DNA of 56,481 nt from JBBDSU01 sp040904825 (GCA_040904825.1 JBBDSU010000012.1:1-56481); one strand, 5' to 3'. Positions 1 through 9,266 are shown, numbered from the stretch's first letter. Program-made: numbers and translations. Notes: generated by a model not told the origin, from the letters alone.

Positions 1-127
1 CGCTGTGCACGACCGCCACTGATTGGAAGAAACCCATTCGCCGGGTATCGCCTTCCATCGGGTGTCCTATGCAGACTTGCTGTCGGCGGTGCCTGTCGGT
101 GGTGCCGGCTGACGCCGAAGCGATCGG

Positions 128-1567
128 ATGCGCCATCACGTGGAAGAGAGCGAGATCTCACGGGGTTTCTTTGGACAGTTGTCGCCACGTGTGAGGTGTC
201 CGGTGGACGCAGAGATTGCCAGGGTGTACGCCGAACGTTGGGAAGAGCTGCCGGAGCGAGCCCGGACACGAGCACAGTTGCTTGGTCGCAAGCTCACGGG
301 CTGCGAAGGCACCCATGGCGTCTTCCCTGCCTGCAATTTCGGTTGCCAGCCCTGCTACCACGGGTCGGACGCCAATCGCGTGCCCGTTGATGGTGGTCAC
401 ACCGTTGCTGAGGTGGAGCGCCAAATGGCCTATATGCGCAAGCGTCGTGGGCCGGGGCAGTATGCCCAGCTCATCGGAGGTGAGGTTTCGCTGCTGCCCC
501 CTGATGCGCACGCTGAAGCCCTTGCCGTCATGCGCCGGTACGACCGCATCCCGATGAGCTTCACCCACGGCGACTTCGACGACGACTATCTCGAAGCGGT
601 CGTGCTCGATCGCGACGGGCAGCCACGGTTCGATTCGGTGGCATTTGCGGTCCATGTCGACTCCACGATGCGAGGCCGTCGTGCGGTCAAGACGCCGACG
701 AGCGAGGATGAGCTCCACGACGAGCGAGCCCGGATCGCGGCGATGTTCGATCGCCTGCGTGAACGACACGGCGTCCGCAGCTACTTAGCGCACAACATGA
801 CCGTCACGCCTGACAATCTCGATGGCGTTGCTGGCGTCGTGCGAGTTTGCCGCCAGCTCGGCTACCGGATGTGCTCGTTCCAGCCCGCTGCCTACGTCGG
901 TGACCAGCGCCGCTGGGAGGACGGCTACCGCGAGCTGAGCGACGAGCAGGTCTGGCATGAAGTCGAGCAAGGTGTGGGTCGCCGCTTGCCCTTTCGGGCT
1001 TTGCAGGTTGGAGACGAGCGCTGCAACCGTTCCACGTGGGGAGTATGGGCGGGACAGCGCTATGTCCCGGTGTTCGATGATCAGGACCCGCGCGATCTGT
1101 CGGCGAGAGATGCGTATCTGCGAGCACTGCCTGGCAATCTGCGCGTCGACACATGGCCGGTCAAGATCGCCCGGGTTGCCCGGGCCGTCGGCCGTGACCC
1201 TGCCGCTGGCGCCATCCTTGCTCGCTGGGCGGCGCGATTTGCCTGCCAGGTCGCGCGGGGAGTCGCGGGACGCACGCCCGCTGGCAACGATCCACGCGTG
1301 CTCGCCACGACCTACGTCATGCATCGATTTATGGACGCGGACGAAGTACGACGTGCGTGGTCGCTCATGGAACGCGGAATCGACGCCGACGATCCGGAAA
1401 CGCAGGCCACCCAGGAGCGGTTGCGTGCGTGTGCCTACGCTATGGCCCATCCGGAACTCGACCGTGTGGTGCCGGCATGCGTCCAGCACAGCGTGCTTGA
1501 CCCGGCAGAGAATCAGCAGCTCATTCAACTGCTGCCGCCCCGTCAACGGACGGACCCATCGTCATAG
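128..1567 (+). CDS. Radical SAM domain protein
   Basis: A 479-residue protein with the radical SAM signature C-x3-C-x2-C at C69, C73 and C76 (CNFGCQPC), which binds the 4Fe-4S cluster that cleaves S-adenosylmethionine. A GGE motif follows at 117-119 and matches the usual SAM-binding GGE/GGEP element. The C-terminal half (after about residue 300) is not a recognised domain and may be specific to this subfamily. Substrate unknown. It ends 48 bases before nnrE on the same strand, so the two may be cotranscribed. The chosen ATG has only a weak ribosome-binding site. A short open stretch upstream in the same frame (23-112) is closed by a TGA 15 bases before this start. Sure of the superfamily, not of the reaction. 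Confidence 0.85.
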   Translation: MRHHVEESEISRGFFGQLSPRVRCPVDAEIARVYAERWEELPERARTRAQLLGRKLTGCEGTHGVFPACNFGCQPCYHGSDANRVPVDGGHTVAEVERQMAYMRKRRGPGQYAQLIGGEVSLLPPDAHAEALAVMRRYDRIPMSFTHGDFDDDYLEAVVLDRDGQPRFDSVAFAVHVDSTMRGRRAVKTPTSEDELHDERARIAAMFDRLRERHGVRSYLAHNMTVTPDNLDGVAGVVRVCRQLGYRMCSFQPAAYVGDQRRWEDGYRELSDEQVWHEVEQGVGRRLPFRALQVGDERCNRSTWGVWAGQRYVPVFDDQDPRDLSARDAYLRALPGNLRVDTWPVKIARVARAVGRDPAAGAILARWAARFACQVARGVAGRTPAGNDPRVLATTYVMHRFMDADEVRRAWSLMERGIDADDPETQATQERLRACAYAMAHPELDRVVPACVQHSVLDPAENQQLIQLLPPRQRTDPSS

Positions 1568-1615
1568 GGATCGCAATAGACGCCGCTGTCCGCGGAGCCG
1601 GTGAGGAGCACATTG

Positions 1616-2368
1616 ATGACGTTGCCGGACCCTGCGCCGTCAAGCTGGCGGTATGAGCGCGTTGGGCAAGGCCCAGTCGCTGTGCCAGCTGTCACGGCCG
1701 AACAAATGCGTGAAGTCGACCGGATCATGGTCGGGGATCTCGGAATCTTGCTCATCCAGATGATGGAGAACGCTGGGCGCCACTTGGCTCAGCTCGCCAT
1801 TGACCGCTACCGCCCTTCTCATGTGACAGTCCTGGCTGGCAGTGGCGGCAACGGCGGCGGTGGTCTCGTTGCAGCACGTCACCTCGCCAACCGTGGCGTC
1901 GACGTCGAGGTGGCGCTCCCGGCGTCAGACCGGTTGACGGATGTTTCCGCCCACCAGGCGGACATTCTTCAGCGGATGGGTGTGCCCGTCGTCACCCAAG
2001 AGCGCGTACGACGCCCGGCCGGTGGTGATCTCCTCATCGATGCGCTGCTCGGCTATTCGCTGCGTGGTGACCCAAGGGAACCGGGCGCGTCCTGGATCCG
2101 ATGGGCCAACGAGGCGTCGGTACCGGTGCTCTCGCTGGATGTCCCGAGCGGGCTGGATGCGACCACTGGTCGGATCGGCGCACCTTGTGTCGTCGCCGAC
2201 GCGACACTGACTTTGGCGCTGCCAAAGACGGGACTGGCTCTGGCGCCAGCGCAGGTCGGCGCGCTGTTTATCGCAGATATCTCGGTGCCATCTGAGGTAT
2301 ACCGACGCCTCGGCGTGCAGGTCGGTGCGATCTTTGCCGATGGGCAAGTCTTGCCCGTATCCGGCTGA
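1616..2368 (+). CDS. nnrE: NAD(P)H-hydrate epimerase (YjeF N-terminal domain)
   Basis: This enzyme epimerises damaged R-NAD(P)HX to the S form so that a dehydratase can repair it. Visible YjeF_N features are MENAGRHLA near the N-terminus, the glycine-rich loop GSGGNGGGGLVAARHL, DALLGYSLRG and the late SLDVPSGLDATTGR motif. Length (250 residues) fits the single-domain form; the NnrD dehydratase domain is absent and is not seen elsewhere in the window. The ATG at 1616 is preferred over the in-frame GTG at 1601 because GAGGAG lies just upstream of it, overlapping that GTG. Confidence 0.85.
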   Translation: MTLPDPAPSSWRYERVGQGPVAVPAVTAEQMREVDRIMVGDLGILLIQMMENAGRHLAQLAIDRYRPSHVTVLAGSGGNGGGGLVAARHLANRGVDVEVALPASDRLTDVSAHQADILQRMGVPVVTQERVRRPAGGDLLIDALLGYSLRGDPREPGASWIRWANEASVPVLSLDVPSGLDATTGRIGAPCVVADATLTLALPKTGLALAPAQVGALFIADISVPSEVYRRLGVQVGAIFADGQVLPVSG

Positions 2369-2492
2369 GGCGCGTTGGCCTGATGCAAAGGCGTCCGTTT
2401 CGGTGCACGTAACCCATCCGTCTCGGGACACAAAACCGTGTCCGCCCCGGGCGCGGGCGCACCTGGGGCGGACACGTGAACCGGCCGAGGGA

Positions 2493-3176
2493 TCAGCCGG
2501 ATCCGCCAGCTCGCTGTGCGGCAACCTCACGGATGCGGACTGCCTGGAAGCGCAGTACGTGGACGATCGTAAACAACCCGAAGGCAATCGCGACGAGGTG
2601 GAGCGAGACGCCGATACGTCGGACGATCTCCCAAGCCGCGAACTGCTGCTCGGAGCTGGCAAGGTTCGCGGAGGTGGTGTCAGCTGCCGCGACGAAATGC
2701 GCGATCACAGCGATGATGATGGCCATCATGCCCATCATCATCAAAGCGACCATCGCCTTGGCCGTGACAGGCATCTTGAGGGTCTGCACGTGCCCAAGCA
2801 CGGACTCCTGCAGTTTGCCGCCGCCGTCTCGGAAGGTGCCCAGGATCTTGGCAATCGCGAAGGCGATGCCTGACAGAACCGTGGTGAATCCGATGAACAT
2901 CACTGCGGCAGTGACGTGCCGAAGCTGCAGCAGCGCGACAGCGTCGTCGGGACGCGTGTTGACGACGTCGGCTCGTACGAAGCCGAGGATGACGGCAGCG
3001 ATAAACGCCATCAGCGCCATCGCGAACATTGGTGCCCACAGGGTCTTGCCCATCTTTTGAGGCAGATTGAATCCGAGGCTGCGGTCCGAACCGACAACCT
3101 CGAAGCCGTCCTTGCGGTGTTCAGGCGTCGCCTTCGGCGCGCTTTCGGTGTTCTTTGTAGGGGGTTGGGTACTCAT
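2493..3176 (-). CDS. Membrane protein, four predicted TM helices, paralogue of the upstream gene
   Basis: A 227-residue inner-membrane protein of unrecognised family. After a hydrophilic N-terminus of about 40 residues there are four hydrophobic segments. The third is very methionine-rich (ALMMMGMMAIIIAVIAHF). The middle part aligns by eye with the second half of the neighbouring 320-residue protein: GGGKLQES, then a TLxMPxTAKA stretch, then the Met-rich helix. It lies 30 bases downstream of that gene on the same strand, so an operon is likely. GGAG precedes the ATG. No function can be assigned; a shared complex with its neighbour is an inference. Confidence 0.7.
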   Translation of the reverse strand: MSTQPPTKNTESAPKATPEHRKDGFEVVGSDRSLGFNLPQKMGKTLWAPMFAMALMAFIAAVILGFVRADVVNTRPDDAVALLQLRHVTAAVMFIGFTTVLSGIAFAIAKILGTFRDGGGKLQESVLGHVQTLKMPVTAKAMVALMMMGMMAIIIAVIAHFVAAADTTSANLASSEQQFAAWEIVRRIGVSLHLVAIAFGLFTIVHVLRFQAVRIREVAAQRAGGSG

Positions 3177-3206
3177 GGCATGGCTCCTTTCAAGGGCTGA
3201 CGCGTC

Positions 3207-4169
3207 TCAGGCGCTCTGGGTCGCGAGATCACGGATGCGCTGGAACTGGAATCCCAGCGCTCGGGAGATCGTCGCCAGCGCCAGCACGATCGAGGCGAGC
3301 AGGACACCGAGTGCGACCTCGCGCAACGGTCCGAGCCAGGTGACCCAGACGGCGTAGGTTGACGGGTCGCCTGCATTGGCTGCGGCGACGCCGTAGAGGA
3401 TGAACTGGGCGATTGCGGCCATCATCCCGAGCATCATGAGCCCGATGAAGGCCTTGGCAGTACCTGGCATGGCCAGTGTGTGGATCGGGACACCCAGGGA
3501 CTCCTGGACTTCAGCGCCGCCACGTCGCAAGCCCGACAGGATCGTGCCGAGCAACAACGCGATACCTGAGAGCAGCAGTCCTTCACCGAGGAACAACGTG
3601 CCTTGGGTCCAGGCGCTCAGTGACCGGAACGACTCGCTACCAGGATCCGCCGACGAGGCTGTGAAGCCTACGACCAGGCCGATGATCAGAACCATCGCAC
3701 CCATGACGACCATCGGCAGCCACAACTTCTCGGCCATCGTGTGGATCGCTAGTGGTTTGGGCGCCGAGGTTGTCACCTTCGCGATGCCGAATGGGGTCTT
3801 GATGGTGCTCGAGCCAGTGGTCGTGCGGCCCTCGGGTTGCCCGTCCGATGTCGGTACGAGTTGGGCCAGGGCGGCTCTGACGGAATCAACCCGGCGCCAC
3901 AGCGCCAGCACGATACCGACCAAGATGACCGCGATCCCAAGCTTGGTGACACCGAGTCCGAAGGTGTTCAGCGCGAAGGCGCTGGCAAGGCTGCTTGTGG
4001 AATCGGCGCCAGTGCCGATGCTGTCGACGGCAGCGCCGGCGATGAATGCAGCGATGATGACAAGCATCATCCCGCTCAGGGCGACGACGACCCCGGTTGT
4101 GGGATGGTGCGTGCGCGTCGCAGGATCAACACTCGTCGCAGGACGGTTTATCCAAGCGATCTTGCTCAT
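3207..4169 (-). CDS. Membrane protein with about six TM helices, related to the downstream gene
   Basis: A 320-residue integral membrane protein. The N-terminal third has two or three helices and a hydrophilic linker (about 100-140). The C-terminal half has four helices and repeats the architecture of the next gene: KLWLPM, GGAEVQES, TLAMPGTAKAF, then the helix LMMLGMMAAIAQF. A strong ribosome-binding site (AGGAGG) precedes the ATG. It lies between a Crp/Fnr regulator and its paralogue, all on the minus strand, so it may be controlled by that regulator. Unrecognised family. Confidence 0.7.
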   Translation of the reverse strand: MSKIAWINRPATSVDPATRTHHPTTGVVVALSGMMLVIIAAFIAGAAVDSIGTGADSTSSLASAFALNTFGLGVTKLGIAVILVGIVLALWRRVDSVRAALAQLVPTSDGQPEGRTTTGSSTIKTPFGIAKVTTSAPKPLAIHTMAEKLWLPMVVMGAMVLIIGLVVGFTASSADPGSESFRSLSAWTQGTLFLGEGLLLSGIALLLGTILSGLRRGGAEVQESLGVPIHTLAMPGTAKAFIGLMMLGMMAAIAQFILYGVAAANAGDPSTYAVWVTWLGPLREVALGVLLASIVLALATISRALGFQFQRIRDLATQSA

Positions 4170-4289
4170 TGCTCTCTCCTCCTAAGCGGTGACAGGATGC
4201 CGCGCCGCTGATTGGAGCAACCGGAGTCCGACGTGACGACGTCCCAGACTGTCGGGACCGACACACTTGCCGCATGCGTGCGGCCGAGG

Positions 4290-4955
4290 TCAGTCGAGCA
4301 CGGCGCGGAGGCCTTCGGGGTCAGTCACGCTGATGCTTCGGTATCCGATGCTCACATGACCGTCGTGCGCGAACTGCTGAAGTATGCGATTGATGCTGGG
4401 CCGGGTCGACCCCAGCATTTCAGCGATCGTGGCTTGGGAGAGTTGAATCTCGCCTGGCGCGCCGCCGACCTGGTCAAGGAGCAACGACACCAGTTTGTGG
4501 TGGAGGTCTCCTGATGTGAGCGCTAACAGGCGGCGCTGCAGTTGTTCGGTGCGGGAGGCCAAAGAGAACAGCAGCCGCCGGCACATCTCTGGTCGCTGGT
4601 CGATCAGTCGCCAGAAGATTTGGTGGTGCAGCTTGATCACGGCGGTGTCGGTGAGGGCTCGGGCGCTCAATGGCATCGGCACATCGCACAGCAGCGGGAT
4701 GTCGCCGTAGAGGTCGCCCGTCTGCAGAACCTGCAGGACCACGCGCCGCGAGCCATGCCGGTAGACGAGCTCGACTTTTCCTGACGCGATCATGCCGATG
4801 TGGTCAACGGCGTCTCCCTGGCGCAGGAGGAGTGTGCCGGAATTCATGTGCTCGATGCCGACGATCCGGCCGAACTCGGCGATTTCGTCACTATCGAATC
4901 TCGCGGGAAACACTCGCTTGTGAGTACGCGACTCCCCGTCAACGTGCGAATCCAT
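4290..4955 (-). CDS. Crp/Fnr-family transcriptional regulator
   Basis: A 221-residue regulator with an N-terminal cyclic-nucleotide-binding-type beta-roll (about 25-140, with GTLLLRQGDAVDHIGMIASGKV) and a C-terminal winged helix-turn-helix (about 165-205, LSQATIAEMLGSTRPSINRI). There is no N-terminal cysteine cluster, so it is not an oxygen-sensing Fnr with an iron-sulfur centre. It could sense a nucleotide, redox state or another ligand. It is divergent from the flavoprotein gene at 5131 and upstream of the two membrane-protein genes, so either side may be its target. GGGAG precedes the ATG. Confidence 0.88.
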   Translation of the reverse strand: MDSHVDGESRTHKRVFPARFDSDEIAEFGRIVGIEHMNSGTLLLRQGDAVDHIGMIASGKVELVYRHGSRRVVLQVLQTGDLYGDIPLLCDVPMPLSARALTDTAVIKLHHQIFWRLIDQRPEMCRRLLFSLASRTEQLQRRLLALTSGDLHHKLVSLLLDQVGGAPGEIQLSQATIAEMLGSTRPSINRILQQFAHDGHVSIGYRSISVTDPEGLRAVLD

Positions 4956-4975
4956 CGGAAGTCTCCCGGTGAGTC

Positions 4976-5001
4976 GAGTAACCCGTCATACTGAGTAACC
5001 C
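4976..5001. promoter_or_regulatory. Direct repeat in the divergent promoter region
   Basis: GAGTAACCC occurs twice (4976-4984 and 4993-5001) with a 17-base period in the 175-base gap between the Crp/Fnr gene and the flavoprotein gene. A TTGACA hexamer (5065-5070) lies further toward the flavoprotein gene. The spaced direct repeat could be an operator, but this is inference from position only; it is not a classic Crp palindrome. Confidence 0.3.
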
Positions 5002-5130
5002 GGCCGTCCCCAGCGGGTTTCCATGCCGGGAGCACCCGGCGGGAAGTGGCACATCGAGTCAGGATTGACAGATGGATGACGGGCGGCTCGACACGGGTTG
5101 TCATAGACAAGCCCATGTACCGGAGGACGT

Positions 5131-6528
5131 ATGACTGACGAATTCGATGTGATTGTGATCGGCGGCGGCCCTGCCGGCGAAAATGCCGCGTGGTACGCGC
5201 GTGACAACGATCTAGAGGTCGCGTTGATCGAGAGCGAGTTGGTCGGCGGTGAGTGCTCCTATTGGGCGTGCATGCCATCCAAGGCGTTGCTGCGGCCCGG
5301 TGAGGCTCTGGCTGCAGCACGTCGAGTACCAGGTGCTGCGCCAGCAGTCGTCGGTGACATCGATGTCGCTGCGACCCTGCGGTCACGAGATTCCTTCACG
5401 TCCAACTGGGATGACAAGTACCAAGTCCAGTGGGTGGAAAGCACCGGCACCACGCTTATACGCGGGCATGGCAGGCTTACCGGAGAGCGAGAAGTTGAAG
5501 TGTCCGGCGATGATGGTGTGACACGGACGCTGAGCGCTCGTCGCGGCGTCGTTGTCGCCACCGGTACCTCGGCGGCGATCCCGCCGGTCGAGGGGATGGG
5601 TGATATCAGGCTGTGGGACAGTCGCGATGTCACCACGGCCAAGGAGATCCCGGCGCGGCTCCTGGTCCTCGGAGGGGGAGTGGTCGGAGTCGAGATGGCT
5701 CAAGCATTCCGTCGGCTTGGCGCAGAAGACGTCACCATCGTCGAAATGGCTGACCGATTGCTGGCGACCGAAGAACCGTTCGTCGGTGAGCAAGTCAAAG
5801 AAGCGTTCGAGTCGGAGGGCATCGTGGTCCTCGTTGGGGCTCAGGCAGTCCGCGTGGAGCGTGATGGGGACGGCCCGGTCACCCTCCACCTTGAGGACGG
5901 GACCAGCCTGGTTGCCGACGAGATCCTCGTCGCCACAGGTCGCAAGCCCAACACGGATGACCTTGGTCTTGAGACGGTCGGGCTCGAGCCAGGGCAATCC
6001 ATTGAAACCGACGACCAACTGCGGGCTCAAGGCGTAGATGGCGGGTGGCTGTATGCGATCGGTGATGTCAACGGGCGCGCCCTGCTCACCCACCACGGCA
6101 AGTACCAGGCCCGCCTCGTCGGCGATCACCTTGCTGGCAAACAGGTCGAGGCGCGGGCCGATCACCAGGCTCTGGTGCGCGTGGTGTTCACCGATCCACA
6201 GGTTGCGGCAGTCGGTCCAACCTTGGCGTCCGCCCGAGAGCAGGGATTGGACGTCGAGACGCTCTCATACGGGGTGGGGGATGTCGCCGGGGCCGCGCTG
6301 CTAGGAAAGGGCGTGTCGGGGACCGCTCAGCTGGTCGTCGATCGCAAGGCTCGCACGATCATCGGGGCGACCTTCACCGGACCCGGCGTGGGTGAGATGA
6401 TCCATGCTGCGACAATCGCTGTCGTGTCTGGTATCACGCTTGATCAACTCTGGCATGCGCTGCCAGCATTCCCGACCATCAGCGAGGTGTGGCTCCGGCT
6501 TCTCGAAGCCGATCGCGGCATCACCTGA
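5131..6528 (+). CDS. FAD-dependent pyridine nucleotide-disulfide oxidoreductase (Lpd/MerA-like)
   Basis: A 465-residue member of the class I disulfide reductase family. Seen: FAD-binding GxGxxG at 11-16, redox-active C42-x4-C47 (GGECSYWACMPSKALL), a second dinucleotide fold near residue 180 (VLGGGVVGVEMAQAF) and a dimerisation domain after about 340. Classical dihydrolipoamide dehydrogenase ends with an HPTxxE catalytic dyad; here the equivalent reads AFPTISE, so the histidine is missing and a true Lpd role is doubtful. GGAGG precedes the ATG. Divergent from the Crp/Fnr gene. Likely cytosolic NAD(P)H-dependent reductase of unknown substrate. Confidence 0.85.
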   Translation: MTDEFDVIVIGGGPAGENAAWYARDNDLEVALIESELVGGECSYWACMPSKALLRPGEALAAARRVPGAAPAVVGDIDVAATLRSRDSFTSNWDDKYQVQWVESTGTTLIRGHGRLTGEREVEVSGDDGVTRTLSARRGVVVATGTSAAIPPVEGMGDIRLWDSRDVTTAKEIPARLLVLGGGVVGVEMAQAFRRLGAEDVTIVEMADRLLATEEPFVGEQVKEAFESEGIVVLVGAQAVRVERDGDGPVTLHLEDGTSLVADEILVATGRKPNTDDLGLETVGLEPGQSIETDDQLRAQGVDGGWLYAIGDVNGRALLTHHGKYQARLVGDHLAGKQVEARADHQALVRVVFTDPQVAAVGPTLASAREQGLDVETLSYGVGDVAGAALLGKGVSGTAQLVVDRKARTIIGATFTGPGVGEMIHAATIAVVSGITLDQLWHALPAFPTISEVWLRLLEADRGIT

Positions 6529-6621
6529 TGGATCGATGGGCGCCGAGTGCGTCGGAGGCGTGAGCGGAACAGGACGGGTGTACTACGGGTTCTACCAGTT
6601 ACTGACGGGAAGGATGAGGCG

Positions 6622-7047
6622 ATGGACGCTCCAAGCGATGAGGTCACCGATCTGGCGTGGCAGATCCTTGATCGCAGCCGCACATTCGCGGTTGTGGGGG
6701 CTTCCGCCAAGCCGGACCGACCGAGCAACGGTGTGATGCGTGTCCTGCTCCAGCATGACTACCGGGTGATCCCGGTAACTCCTCGTGTCGACGAGGTGCT
6801 GGGCATGCCGACTTATCCGGACCTCGCGTCAATTCCTGGCGATGTGCAGGTCGATGTCGTGGATATCTTCCGTCGCTCCGAATATGCAGGTGTGCATGTC
6901 GATGAAGCCATCGCCATCGGCGCAGCGGCAGTCTGGATGCAGTTGGGAGTCATCGACCATGATGCGGCACAGCGCGCAATCGATGCGGGGCTCGACGTGG
7001 TCATGGACCGCTGTCCGGCGATCGAATTGAATCGTCGCGCCCGATAG
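6622..7047 (+). CDS. CoA-binding (YccU-like) protein
   Basis: A 141-residue Rossmann-type CoA_binding domain protein. The characteristic pattern is visible: FAVVGASAKPDRPSNGVMRVL, then VIPVTPRVDEVLGMPTYPDL, VDVVDIFRRSE and VWMQLGVID, ending in VVMDRCPAIE. Proteins of this type bind CoA or a related nucleotide; the physiological role is not settled. The ATG at 6622 is chosen over upstream in-frame starts because GAGG lies just before it and the family begins about here. It follows the flavoprotein gene by 93 bases on the same strand. Confidence 0.85.
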   Translation: MDAPSDEVTDLAWQILDRSRTFAVVGASAKPDRPSNGVMRVLLQHDYRVIPVTPRVDEVLGMPTYPDLASIPGDVQVDVVDIFRRSEYAGVHVDEAIAIGAAAVWMQLGVIDHDAAQRAIDAGLDVVMDRCPAIELNRRAR

Positions 7048-7066
7048 CGGAGATACAAGAGTTCGG

Positions 7067-7110
7067 TCTGGTGCGACACTCTGGTGCGACCCATTGGTCT
7101 GATGCGACAC
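7067..7110. repeat. Three imperfect copies of a 13-base motif
   Basis: TCTGGTGCGACAC at 7067-7079, TCTGGTGCGACCC at 7080-7092 and TCTGATGCGACAC at 7098-7110 lie in the short gap between the convergent CoA-binding and egtC genes. Just downstream CCGATGGG occurs twice (7130-7160). The role is unknown. Confidence 0.6.
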
Positions 7111-7141
7111 TGACTGCACTGGGCCAATGCCGATGGGTCAT

Positions 7142-7939
7142 CTATCCCGATGGGCCAAGACCAAGGCGCTGACTGCCGTAGCTGCCTTGGCTGACCTCCA
7201 CGAGATGGTCGGGCAGGACGGGTTGCCAAGGCTGGTCGTCGAGCGGTTCCGATGCGATCAGGGCCCCGTCTGACCAGGGGGCGTCTCCGTCGGTGAGGGT
7301 GTAGAGGCTGTTGTAAGGACTGTCGACACTGGCTCTGGTGGCGACAAGTTGGCGTCCGTCGCTGACGAGCAGGTTGAGTGTGGCGGGCTGTCGGAGTTCG
7401 CGACAGATTGTCGCGATGTGTCGGACCGTGGCGGCCACCGTGTCAGACAGACTGACGTCAGGCTGCCGCCGGCAAGCCAGGTGCAGCGCGATCAGCAAGG
7501 AGTCGGAGAACGTTTCGAGCCGGGCGACCCAGTGCGGATCCAGATCGGCGACGAGCCGAGGGCCGACCGACTGACGGAAGTCGCCGAGCCAGCCGTTGTG
7601 GGCGATGGCCAAGCCGTTGAGGACGAACGGAGCGACCGCGCCGCGTCCCCCTGCTACGCCGAATGTGGCACCCCGGACCGCAGCGATCATGGCGCGAGCG
7701 CGAAGCGCCGGAGCAAGTTCACGCAGGTTGTCGTCCGACCAGGGTGGCAGGGTGGTGGCATAGCGCAGTGGTCCGGGGCCATGATCCGGCCACCACGCGA
7801 CGCCTGTTCCGTCGACGTTCACGGTGCCGTGAACCTGTTCGCGTGGTGCGTAGGCCTGTTCGTGCAGCGACCGCGCAGGCTCGTAGAGCAGCGCGTCAAG
7901 GGTACGGGGGACGCCGACGTAGCCAGCTAAGCGGCACAT
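7142..7939 (-). CDS. egtC: Ergothioneine biosynthesis amidohydrolase EgtC
   Basis: EgtC removes the glutamyl group from gamma-glutamyl-hercynylcysteine sulfoxide. The protein begins MCRLAGYVG, so Cys2 becomes the N-terminal nucleophile of a class II glutamine amidotransferase fold; this fixes the start at 7939, well inside a longer open frame. The start is preceded by GGGAG and lies 13 bases after egtB. Downstream motifs typical of the fold include the FVLNGLAIAHNGWLGDFR segment. Length 265 residues. Last gene of egtD-A-B-C. Confidence 0.93.
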   Translation of the reverse strand: MCRLAGYVGVPRTLDALLYEPARSLHEQAYAPREQVHGTVNVDGTGVAWWPDHGPGPLRYATTLPPWSDDNLRELAPALRARAMIAAVRGATFGVAGGRGAVAPFVLNGLAIAHNGWLGDFRQSVGPRLVADLDPHWVARLETFSDSLLIALHLACRRQPDVSLSDTVAATVRHIATICRELRQPATLNLLVSDGRQLVATRASVDSPYNSLYTLTDGDAPWSDGALIASEPLDDQPWQPVLPDHLVEVSQGSYGSQRLGLGPSG

Positions 7940-7952
7940 GCGATCTCCCAGA

Positions 7953-9266
7953 TCAGGTTGTGACGTCGTAGGCGACCCGGAGGCCGGCAAAGATCTGGCG
8001 GCGGTAGGGGTGGTCCCAATTGCGGTAGGTGGTCCGTGCCATGGCCGGTCCGATTGCCCACGACGAGCCGCGCAATACGCGGTAGTCACCACCGAAGAAG
8101 ACCTCGCTGTATTCGCGATACGGGAAAGCGACGAAGCCGGGGTAGGGGTCGAACCCTGAACTGGTCCATTCGTAGATATCCCCCGCAAGTTGTTCGGCGC
8201 CCACGGCCGATGCTCCCGCCGGGTAGCTGCCGACCGGCGCGGGTCCGAATCGACGAATATCGAGGTTGGCGTGCCGCGAGGTCGGGTGCGCATCCCCCCA
8301 GGGGTAGCGACGCTTGGTCATCGTCGCGGGATCCCAGCTGGCCGCTTTTTCCCATTCGGTCTCGGTCGGCAGCCTTCCACCAGCCCAGCTGGCAAAGGCC
8401 TCGGCTTCGAAGTAGCTGACGTGCTGCACCGGCTCAGCGGGATCGAGGGGCTCGAGGTGGCCGAAACGGCGGCGTGTCCACCCACCAGCCAGATCATGTT
8501 CCCACCCTTGTGGCGCCGAATGGCCAGTCTCCTGGCGCCATCGCCACCCTCGCTCGGACCACACTTCGGGGTGGTCGTATCCACCTGCGTCGATGAAGGC
8601 GGCGTATCGTCGGCAGGTGACCGGGAATCGGTCGAGCAAGAAGGGATCGACCTCGACCACATGGAGAGGCCGTTCGTTGTCATAGCTCCACGCTCGTTGG
8701 TTGGTTCCGAGCGGGAAGGGGCCGCCAGGCACGAGCACCTGATCGCGATCGTCCACCCGCCGACTGGGCCTCGGCCGTGACTGCTGCGCCGGCCCATACG
8801 GTCCGTTTCGGAGAGCGAGCGCCTGCAGCATCGTTTCCTGATGCTGGCGTTCGTGTTGCGCGATCATGCGGTGTGTCGCCCCATCGGCGAGCAACGGGGC
8901 GTCGGGCGCCAATTCGAGCCGGGAGAGGACGTCGAGCGTCTCGGTGCGGACCTCATCGAGGTACTGCAAAGATTCCGAGACGGGCATGAGCGGGAGCTCG
9001 CCGCGTGTCCACCGAGGATGCTCGAACGCATCGTAGAGCTGGTCGCGAGCCGGGTCGCGTGATGACCGGCCCGTGAGTCGGCGGACCAGCCACAGGTCCT
9101 CGAAGCAAGCGATGTGCCCGACGTCCCATACCAGCGGACTGAGGAAGTCGACTGGCTGGCCATGGAGGTCATCTTCCGTCAACGGAGCGACAAGCGCCTG
9201 GGTGCGTGTGCGTCCCGATTCGAGGAGATCAACCAGTCCTCTGTGGAGACTTGATGTTGTCGTCAC
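7953..9266 (-). CDS. egtB: Hercynine oxygenase EgtB
   Basis: EgtB is the non-haem iron sulfoxide synthase that joins hercynine to gamma-glutamylcysteine with oxygen. The 437-residue protein has a DinB-like N-terminal domain with the iron ligands H51 (WDVGHIACFEDLW), H138 and H142 (HERQHQE), and a C-terminal formylglycine-generating-enzyme-type domain (LPTETEWEKAA, RVLRGSSWAIGP). It starts at a GTG overlapping the egtA stop by four bases (GTGA), a sign of translational coupling. Confidence 0.94.
   Translation of the reverse strand: MTTTSSLHRGLVDLLESGRTRTQALVAPLTEDDLHGQPVDFLSPLVWDVGHIACFEDLWLVRRLTGRSSRDPARDQLYDAFEHPRWTRGELPLMPVSESLQYLDEVRTETLDVLSRLELAPDAPLLADGATHRMIAQHERQHQETMLQALALRNGPYGPAQQSRPRPSRRVDDRDQVLVPGGPFPLGTNQRAWSYDNERPLHVVEVDPFLLDRFPVTCRRYAAFIDAGGYDHPEVWSERGWRWRQETGHSAPQGWEHDLAGGWTRRRFGHLEPLDPAEPVQHVSYFEAEAFASWAGGRLPTETEWEKAASWDPATMTKRRYPWGDAHPTSRHANLDIRRFGPAPVGSYPAGASAVGAEQLAGDIYEWTSSGFDPYPGFVAFPYREYSEVFFGGDYRVLRGSSWAIGPAMARTTYRNWDHPYRRQIFAGLRVAYDVTT

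Noticed and set aside
2..112. Open stretch (23-112) before the radical SAM gene with an upstream in-frame TGA at 20-22, tempting as a third selenoprotein.
   Set aside because: No family match and no clear stem-loop after the TGA; the window starts too close to judge.
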